Below, piece after piece: positions 58,626 to 64,000 of a DNA stretch of 64,000 bases; position 1 is the first letter of the stretch, and each line of letters opens with the position of its first letter. The DNA comes from Pseudomonas nitroreducens. GTDB taxonomy: Bacteria > Pseudomonadota > Gammaproteobacteria > Pseudomonadales > Pseudomonadaceae. The translations under genes were made by a program, and so were the position numbers. The notes beneath the pieces are model-generated. The model was not told the origin of the DNA, ran no database searches, and saw nothing but the letters and a program-made list of their open reading frames with translations. Where the stretch lies: assembly GCF_024170165.1 (NCBI RefSeq), contig NZ_JALJXP010000010.1, forward strand, positions 1-64,000, read 5' to 3'.

Positions 58626-59762
58626 ATGAATGCACCTGGTCCCGTTGTTCGTCCGACGATCCTGATCGTCGACGATGCCCCCGAGAACCTCACGCTGCTC
58701 TCGGACCTGCTCAAGCTGCTGTACCGCGTCAAGGCCGCCCGCAGCGGAGAGAAGGCGCTGCAGGTCGCCCTGTCCGACGAGCCACCGGACCTCATCCTGC
58801 TGGACGTGATGATGCCCGGCATGGACGGTTTCGAGGTCTGCCGGCGCCTGCGCGACGATGCCCGCACGCGCCACATCCCGGTGATCTTCATCACTGCGCA
58901 GAACACTGCCGACGAAGAACTCCGCGGCCTGGAGCTGGGCGCGGTGGACTACCTGACCAAACCGATCAACCCGCCCACCGTGCTGATGCGCGTGGACAAC
59001 CAGCTGCGCCTGAAGGCCGCCGCCGACTTCCTGCGTGACCAGAACGAATACCTCGAGCAGGAAGTGCAGCGCAGAACCCGCGAGCTGGCGGCCATCCAGG
59101 ACGTCACCATCATCGCCATGGCGTCCCTGGCCGAGACCCGCGACAACGAAACCGGCAACCACATCCGCCGCACCCAGCACTATGTCAGCGCGCTGGCCGA
59201 GCACCTGGCGCAGCGGCCGCGCTTCGCCGCCGAGCTGGATGAGGAAACCCGGCAGCTGCTGTTCAAGTCCGCACCGCTGCACGACATCGGCAAGGTCGGC
59301 ATCCCCGACCACATCCTGCTCAAGCCCGGCCGCCTGACGCCCGAGGAATTCGAGCTGATGAAGACCCACACCACACTCGGCCTCGATGCCCTGGAGAAAG
59401 CCGAGGAGCGCCTGGGCATGGACGTGCCCTTCCTGCGTCTGGCCAAGCAGATCGCCTACGGCCACCACGAAAAATGGGACGGCACCGGCTACCCGCAGGG
59501 CCTGGCCGGTGATGCGATTCCCCTGTCGGCGCGGCTGATGGCGGTGGCCGACGTCTACGATGCGTTGATCAGCAAGCGCATCTACAAGTCGCCGATGACC
59601 CACACCAGCGCAGTGGAGTTCATCCGCAGCCAGCGCGGCCAGCACTTCGACCCGGACGTGACCGATGCCTTCCTGGCCCTGCAGGACAGCTTCCGAGGCA
59701 TCGCCGAGCGCTTCAACGACGGCGCCCCGACCGAACCAGCCCCGGTTCCGACCGGGGCCTGA
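58626..59762 (+). CDS. Response regulator with HD-GYP c-di-GMP phosphodiesterase domain
   Basis: A 378-residue protein. The receiver domain is at residues 11-130 with phospho-acceptor Asp60 (LLDVMMPGMDG) and Lys in TKPIN. A coiled linker (about 135-160) leads to an HD-GYP domain with His219-Asp220 (HDIGKVGIP) and GHHEKWDGTGYP. It is RpfG-like: phosphorylation should switch hydrolysis of cyclic-di-GMP, a messenger that controls biofilm and adhesin production. ATG 58626 has GGAGG upstream and is preferred to 58602. The hybrid kinase gene begins 39 bases later and is the probable partner. Confidence 0.92.
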   Translation: MNAPGPVVRPTILIVDDAPENLTLLSDLLKLLYRVKAARSGEKALQVALSDEPPDLILLDVMMPGMDGFEVCRRLRDDARTRHIPVIFITAQNTADEELRGLELGAVDYLTKPINPPTVLMRVDNQLRLKAAADFLRDQNEYLEQEVQRRTRELAAIQDVTIIAMASLAETRDNETGNHIRRTQHYVSALAEHLAQRPRFAAELDEETRQLLFKSAPLHDIGKVGIPDHILLKPGRLTPEEFELMKTHTTLGLDALEKAEERLGMDVPFLRLAKQIAYGHHEKWDGTGYPQGLAGDAIPLSARLMAVADVYDALISKRIYKSPMTHTSAVEFIRSQRGQHFDPDVTDAFLALQDSFRGIAERFNDGAPTEPAPVPTGA

Positions 59763-59801
59763 TTCGCAGCGCACGCGGCAACCCTGCCAGGAGGCGGCCC
59801 G

Positions 59802-62800
59802 ATGTTGACTCCGCTCGGCTATCTTCAGCGCCTCAGGCTGCGTACCCGGCTGGTGCTCGGCTTCGGCGGCATCCTCCTGCTCGCCCTGTTTCTCGGCCTC
59901 TACGGCCTGCACGTACAGCGCCAGCAGATCGAACAGATCAACGTGATCTACGAGAAGGAGATGCTCGGCCTCTCGCACATCGAGGCGGCCCGGGTTGCCC
60001 TCGCGGGGATGGGGCGCAGCATTCGCCAGTTCGTCCTGGCATCAGACGAAAACGGCCGGGCCCAGGCGGTCAAGCAGTTCAACGAAGTCCGCAGCAACCT
60101 GCGCGAGGAAATCGAACTGGCGCGCCCGCTCATCTACCGTACCGCGGCCCAGCAGGGGCTGGTGCGCTTCGAAGCCGCCTACGAGGAGTACCAGGACCAG
60201 ATCAAGCACGTGCTGGAGCTCAACGATCAGCCGATCCGCCACGGCCAGTCCACCGACCTGGGCGCCATCGCCCTGCTCTCCTCCACCGCGCTGCAACGGC
60301 CGGGCGAGGTAGCCAACCAGGCGCTGGCCGAGGTAGCTCAGGTCAAGCGCCAGGGCGCCGATCTGGAAGTGAACCTGGCCACGGAGCGCTTCTACCGCAG
60401 CGTCCAGCTGACCATCTGGCTGCTGGTGCTGGGCCTGGGCGGCGGCGCGCTGTTCGGCATTCTGATCAGCCAGTCGATCCGCCGGCCGGCCGACCAGCTG
60501 CGGTTCTCGGTGGATGCCCTGAGCAAGGGCGAGCTGGATGTGCAGGTACCCTTCCAGGATTACCCCAACGAGGTCGGCGAGATGGCGCGGGCGATCACGG
60601 CCCTGCAATCGGAAGCCCGGCAGATGGCCGACCAGCGCTGGGTCAAGACCGAGTTGGCAACGCTCAGCGGGCAGATGCAGGCCGTCGCCGGCACCACGCA
60701 GCTGGGCGATGCCGCCCTGTCATCGCTGGCGCTCCCCCTGGCGCTGCGCCGCGCGTCATTGCATGTGCATGAGGAGCAGAGCGCCGAGCTGCTCCTGCTG
60801 GGCAGCTATGCCGCCCCGCAGGACCTGCCGCAGCGCGTCCCCATGGGGCAGGGGTTGATCGGACAATGCGCGCGGCAGCGGGAACCGATCCGCCTGTCCT
60901 TGCCCGAGCGCAGCGTCGAAGGCGAATACGCCTTGCCGCTGTACCTCGAAGTGCTGCCGCTGATCCACGGTGAACGCCTGGTCGGCGTGCTGGCCCTGGA
61001 GCTGATGCAGCCGCCCGGCGCAAGCCAGCGCGCGCTGCTCGAAGAGTTCCTGCCGCTGCTGGCGATGAACCTGGAAATCCTCGAACGCACCTCGCGCACC
61101 GAGCAGTTGCTCAAGGAGACCCTGAGCCAGGCGGAACTGATGGAGCAGCAGGCTGCTGCCCTGCAGGAAAGCGAAAAACGCCTGCAGTACATCCTCGACT
61201 GCAGTCCGGTCAGCGTGGCCATCGCCACCCGCGACCGCCTGCACCTGGTGAATCCGGCGTTCGTCGAGAACTTCGGCCTGAAGGTCGGCGATGCCGCGGT
61301 CGGCCTCTATGTCGAGCGGGCCGACCGCGAGGCGGTGTGGAACGACATGCTGGCGGGCGAGCAGATGATCGAGCGCGAGGTGCGCATGTACGACAGCCGC
61401 GGTGGCGAGCGCGACATCCTCGCCACCTACCTGCCCGTGCTCCATCATGGCGAGCCCGCCGTGCTCGCCTGGCTCTACGACATCACCGCGCGCAAGCTGG
61501 TGGAGCAGCAGACGCGCCGCGCCAAGGAGCTGGCCGAGGATGCGACGCGTGCCAAGAGCGAGTTCCTCGCCAACATGAGTCACGAAATCCGCACACCGAT
61601 GAACGTCATCATCGGCATGAGCAGCCTCGCCCTGAAAAGCGGGCTGAACCCGCGCCAGCACAACTACGTGCAGAAGGTCCACCGCTCCGCCGAGGGCCTG
61701 CTGGGAATCATCAACGACATCCTCGACTTCTCCAAGATCGAGGCCGGCATGATGACCGTGGAGCACGTCGAATTCCGCCTGGAAGACGTGCTGGAGCAGT
61801 TCACCGCGCTGGTCGGTTTCAAGGCCGAGGAAAGGTCGCTCGAACTGCTGTTCCAGCTCGACCAGCGCCTGCCCACTTCTCTGGAGGGCGACCCGCTGCG
61901 ACTGGGGCAGGTCCTGCTGAACCTGGGCAACAATGCGGTGAAGTTCACCGAGCAGGGGGAGATCGTCCTGGGCATCGAGCCGGTGATGATCGGCAGCGGC
62001 GACGCCGAACTGCACTTCTGGCTGCGCGACACCGGCATCGGCATGACCGCCGAGCAGTGCGGCCGCATGTTCCAGTCGTTCATCCAGGCCGACACCTCCA
62101 CGTCGCGGCGCTATGGCGGTACCGGGCTGGGACTGTCGATCTCCAGGAGCCTGGTGGAACTGATGGGCGGACGCATCTGGGTGGAAAGCGAACCGGGCAA
62201 GGGCTCGGTGTTCCACTTCCACGCACACTTCGGCATTCCCGAGACTGCCGCACCAAGGCGCATGCTGCGCGCTGACGAACTGCTCGGGGTGCGCGCCCTG
62301 GTGGTCGACGACAACGCCTCGGCTCGCGAGATCCTCTCGGGGATGGCGATCAGCTACGGGCTGGAGGTGGACGTCGCACGCAACGGCAGCGAAGCACTGG
62401 AATGGATCAGCGAGGCCGAACATCGCCAGTTGCCCTACCACCTGGTGCTGGTGGACTGGCAGATGCCGGGCATGGACGGCATCGAGGTGGTCGCACGCCT
62501 GCACGATGGCCACTGCGAAAACGTCCCGGCGGTGATCATGGTCACCGCCTTCGGCCGCGAGGAAGCACTGGAGGCCGCCCAGCAGCGCGGCGTCGAACTG
62601 GGCACGGTGCTGACCAAACCGGTGACACCCTCCACCCTGCTGGAATCGATCAACATCGCCCTGGGCAAGCAGAGCGTGGTCGAGCCGCGCAGCCGCGAAC
62701 GCCAGAGTGCCACCGACGAAGCCCTGGCCCGGGTCGCCGGCAGCCGGGTGTTGCTGGTGGAGGACAACGAACTGAACCAGGAACTGGCGATGGAGTTGCT

Positions 62801-63764
62801 GGGAGATGCCGGTATCGAGGTGGTGCTGGCCTGCAACGGCCAGGAAGCGCTGGACCGGCTGGCCGTCGACAGGCGTTTCGACTGCGTGCTGATGGACTGC
62901 CAGATGCCGGTGCTCGACGGCTACGCGGCCACCCAGGCGCTGCGCCGGCGCCCGGAGCTGGCGCAACTGCCGATCATCGCCATGACTGCCAACAACATGG
63001 CCGGCGATCGCGAACTGGCGCTGGCGGCCGGCATGAACGACCACATCGCCAAGCCCATCGACCCGCCCGCGATGTTCCTCACCCTGTCGCGCTGGATCGA
63101 GCCGCGGCAGCACCCGGAAACCGCGAGCGCGCCGACCGCACCGCCGGCCGGCCGCTTCGACCTGCCTGGTATCGACAGCCGCGCCGGGCTGGCGACCTGC
63201 GCTGGCAAGGCAGCCCTCTACGAACGCCTCCTGCAGCGCTTCCGCACCAGCTACCGGGACTTCGTCGACGAATTCCGCGCCCTGGATACTGCGAGCGACC
63301 CGACAGCTCGCCGCCGTGCGGCCCATACCTTGCGTGGTGCGGCCGCCAATATCGGCGCCCTGGCGCTGGCCAGGTCCGCCACGGTACTGGAAGACGCCTG
63401 CCAGGGGCCTTCGCCGGAAGAGCTGATCTCGCGACTGCTGTTCGATGTACAGGCGCAGCTGGAGACAGTGCTGACGAGCCTGGAGACTCTCGGCGCCGTG
63501 CCGGCCGCAGAGCCGCCGGCCGCCGCCATGCCCGAGGAGCAGATCGCCGCACTCCTCAAGCAGCTGCACGCCTTGCTGGAGGACAGCGATACCGGCGCCG
63601 GCGAGCTGATCGGGCGTCTGGGCAGCGCCTTCCCGGACGCGCCCCGCGCCGCGCTGCTGCGGGAGATCACCGAAGCCGTCGAAGGCTTCGACTACGAGCG
63701 CGCCCTGGAACAGCTGCAGCGGCTGCTGGACGCGACGCCAGAGCCCCTGCAGCCGCCAGCCTGA
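59802..63764 (+). CDS. Hybrid sensor histidine kinase with two receivers and HPt (BarA-like layout)
   Basis: A 1320-residue membrane kinase. Membrane segments lie at about 20-38 and 200-222 around a periplasmic helical region; then HAMP, GAF-like (about 285-425), PAS (about 465-560), HisKA with His594 ([11 protein letters not shown]), HATPase ([20 protein letters not shown]), receiver 1 with Asp885, receiver 2 with Asp1032 and an HPt domain with His1175 (AHTLRGAA). This is a complete internal phosphorelay, whose final target is probably the HD-GYP regulator encoded upstream in the same operon. The input signal is unknown. GGAGG lies 8 bases before the ATG. Confidence 0.93.
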   Translation: MLTPLGYLQRLRLRTRLVLGFGGILLLALFLGLYGLHVQRQQIEQINVIYEKEMLGLSHIEAARVALAGMGRSIRQFVLASDENGRAQAVKQFNEVRSNLREEIELARPLIYRTAAQQGLVRFEAAYEEYQDQIKHVLELNDQPIRHGQSTDLGAIALLSSTALQRPGEVANQALAEVAQVKRQGADLEVNLATERFYRSVQLTIWLLVLGLGGGALFGILISQSIRRPADQLRFSVDALSKGELDVQVPFQDYPNEVGEMARAITALQSEARQMADQRWVKTELATLSGQMQAVAGTTQLGDAALSSLALPLALRRASLHVHEEQSAELLLLGSYAAPQDLPQRVPMGQGLIGQCARQREPIRLSLPERSVEGEYALPLYLEVLPLIHGERLVGVLALELMQPPGASQRALLEEFLPLLAMNLEILERTSRTEQLLKETLSQAELMEQQAAALQESEKRLQYILDCSPVSVAIATRDRLHLVNPAFVENFGLKVGDAAVGLYVERADREAVWNDMLAGEQMIEREVRMYDSRGGERDILATYLPVLHHGEPAVLAWLYDITARKLVEQQTRRAKELAEDATRAKSEFLANMSHEIRTPMNVIIGMSSLALKSGLNPRQHNYVQKVHRSAEGLLGIINDILDFSKIEAGMMTVEHVEFRLEDVLEQFTALVGFKAEERSLELLFQLDQRLPTSLEGDPLRLGQVLLNLGNNAVKFTEQGEIVLGIEPVMIGSGDAELHFWLRDTGIGMTAEQCGRMFQSFIQADTSTSRRYGGTGLGLSISRSLVELMGGRIWVESEPGKGSVFHFHAHFGIPETAAPRRMLRADELLGVRALVVDDNASAREILSGMAISYGLEVDVARNGSEALEWISEAEHRQLPYHLVLVDWQMPGMDGIEVVARLHDGHCENVPAVIMVTAFGREEALEAAQQRGVELGTVLTKPVTPSTLLESINIALGKQSVVEPRSRERQSATDEALARVAGSRVLLVEDNELNQELAMELLGDAGIEVVLACNGQEALDRLAVDRRFDCVLMDCQMPVLDGYAATQALRRRPELAQLPIIAMTANNMAGDRELALAAGMNDHIAKPIDPPAMFLTLSRWIEPRQHPETASAPTAPPAGRFDLPGIDSRAGLATCAGKAALYERLLQRFRTSYRDFVDEFRALDTASDPTARRRAAHTLRGAAANIGALALARSATVLEDACQGPSPEELISRLLFDVQAQLETVLTSLETLGAVPAAEPPAAAMPEEQIAALLKQLHALLEDSDTGAGELIGRLGSAFPDAPRAALLREITEAVEGFDYERALEQLQRLLDATPEPLQPPA

Positions 63765-63774
63765 GCCGGCGGCC

Positions 63775-64000
63775 TCAGAGCGTCCGGATCGAGGTGCTGA
63801 TGGCCCGCGCGCACTCGATGGCCGCCGGCGCCAGGCGGCGTTCGGCGTCCTCGCGGGTCCAGCGGCTGGTGGGCGCCACCACGTGCACCGAAGCCACCGG
63901 CCGCCCCTGGCTGTTGCGCACCGGGGCGGCCACCGCCATGTCGCCGAGGAACAGCTCCTCGCTGTTGATCGCATAGCCCTTGCGGCGAATCTCGGCGATC
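63775..64000 (-). CDS. IclR-family transcriptional regulator, C-terminal part (cut by window end)
   Basis: The minus strand reads 75 residues ending in ATSTSIRTL-like sequence (ISTSIRTL) before a TGA at 63775-63777. The fragment includes RRKGYAINSEE, GDMAVAAPVRNSQGRPVASV and RWTREDAERRLAPAAIECA, the conserved end of the IclR effector domain. The helix-turn-helix part lies outside the window. It converges on the hybrid kinase gene with a 10-base gap. Confidence 0.8.
   Translation of the reverse strand, partial: IAEIRRKGYAINSEELFLGDMAVAAPVRNSQGRPVASVHVVAPTSRWTREDAERRLAPAAIECARAISTSIRTL

Overview
The window looks like a chromosome segment of a Pseudomonas sensu lato species. GC content and GC-ending codon use are high. 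It carries a PvdS-type iron-starvation sigma factor, REP/REPIN-type palindromes and a typical pseudomonad gene repertoire. I cannot name the species; the aeruginosa / citronellolis / nitroreducens side of the genus is a guess.

Region 1 (1-24941) is an iron-regulated lipopeptide locus. Read on the minus strand, the order is MbtH-like protein, type II thioesterase, SyrP-like Fe(II)/2-oxoglutarate hydroxylase, a 4254-residue NRPS, a 2626-residue NRPS and an HSL-family hydrolase. The first NRPS reads FAAL-T, C-A-T, C-A-T-E, C-A-T and the second C-A-T, C-A-T-E. Adenylation pocket residues read by eye predict acyl - X - D-Asp (probably beta-hydroxylated) - Ser - Gly - D-X. X is the same residue twice, with an acidic pocket position that suits a basic side chain such as lysine or (hydroxy)ornithine. 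The likely product is therefore an acylated peptide siderophore, not pyoverdine, although the sigma factor divergent from the operon is PvdS-like. A strong Fur box overlaps the sigma gene promoter, and a PvdS-type promoter candidate precedes mbtH. No receptor, exporter, hydroxamate-forming enzyme or terminal thioesterase domain is in the window.

Region 2 (24942-35701) is ordinary accessory and housekeeping content: a MITE-like palindrome; AraC regulator divergent from an EamA exporter; nitronate monooxygenase divergent from LysR plus an MFS transporter; an AhpD-like protein divergent from a MocR regulator; a small monooxygenase; an SDR; and an MscS channel. A 152-153-base palindromic repeat occurs twice here, with a rearranged relative in the NRPS operon leader.

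Region 3 (36072-52538) is the most unusual part. Five tightly packed plus-strand genes encode a 3549-residue secreted protein (LEPRxLL-like N-terminus, DUF4347 domain, about nine VCBS repeats), an outer-membrane TolC-like lipoprotein, a small periplasmic adaptor, a GAF-like/HlyD membrane adaptor, and a polytopic M50 metalloprotease fused to an HlyD arm with a PqqD-like N-terminus. There is no ABC ATPase, so this may be an ABC-less export and processing route for a giant adhesin.

Region 4 (52581-64000) holds panB divergent from an AraC regulator, metE, cobF, a thiol dioxygenase, an HD-GYP response regulator paired with a hybrid histidine kinase, and the C-terminal end of an IclR regulator cut by the window edge.

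No rRNA, tRNA or CRISPR array was seen.
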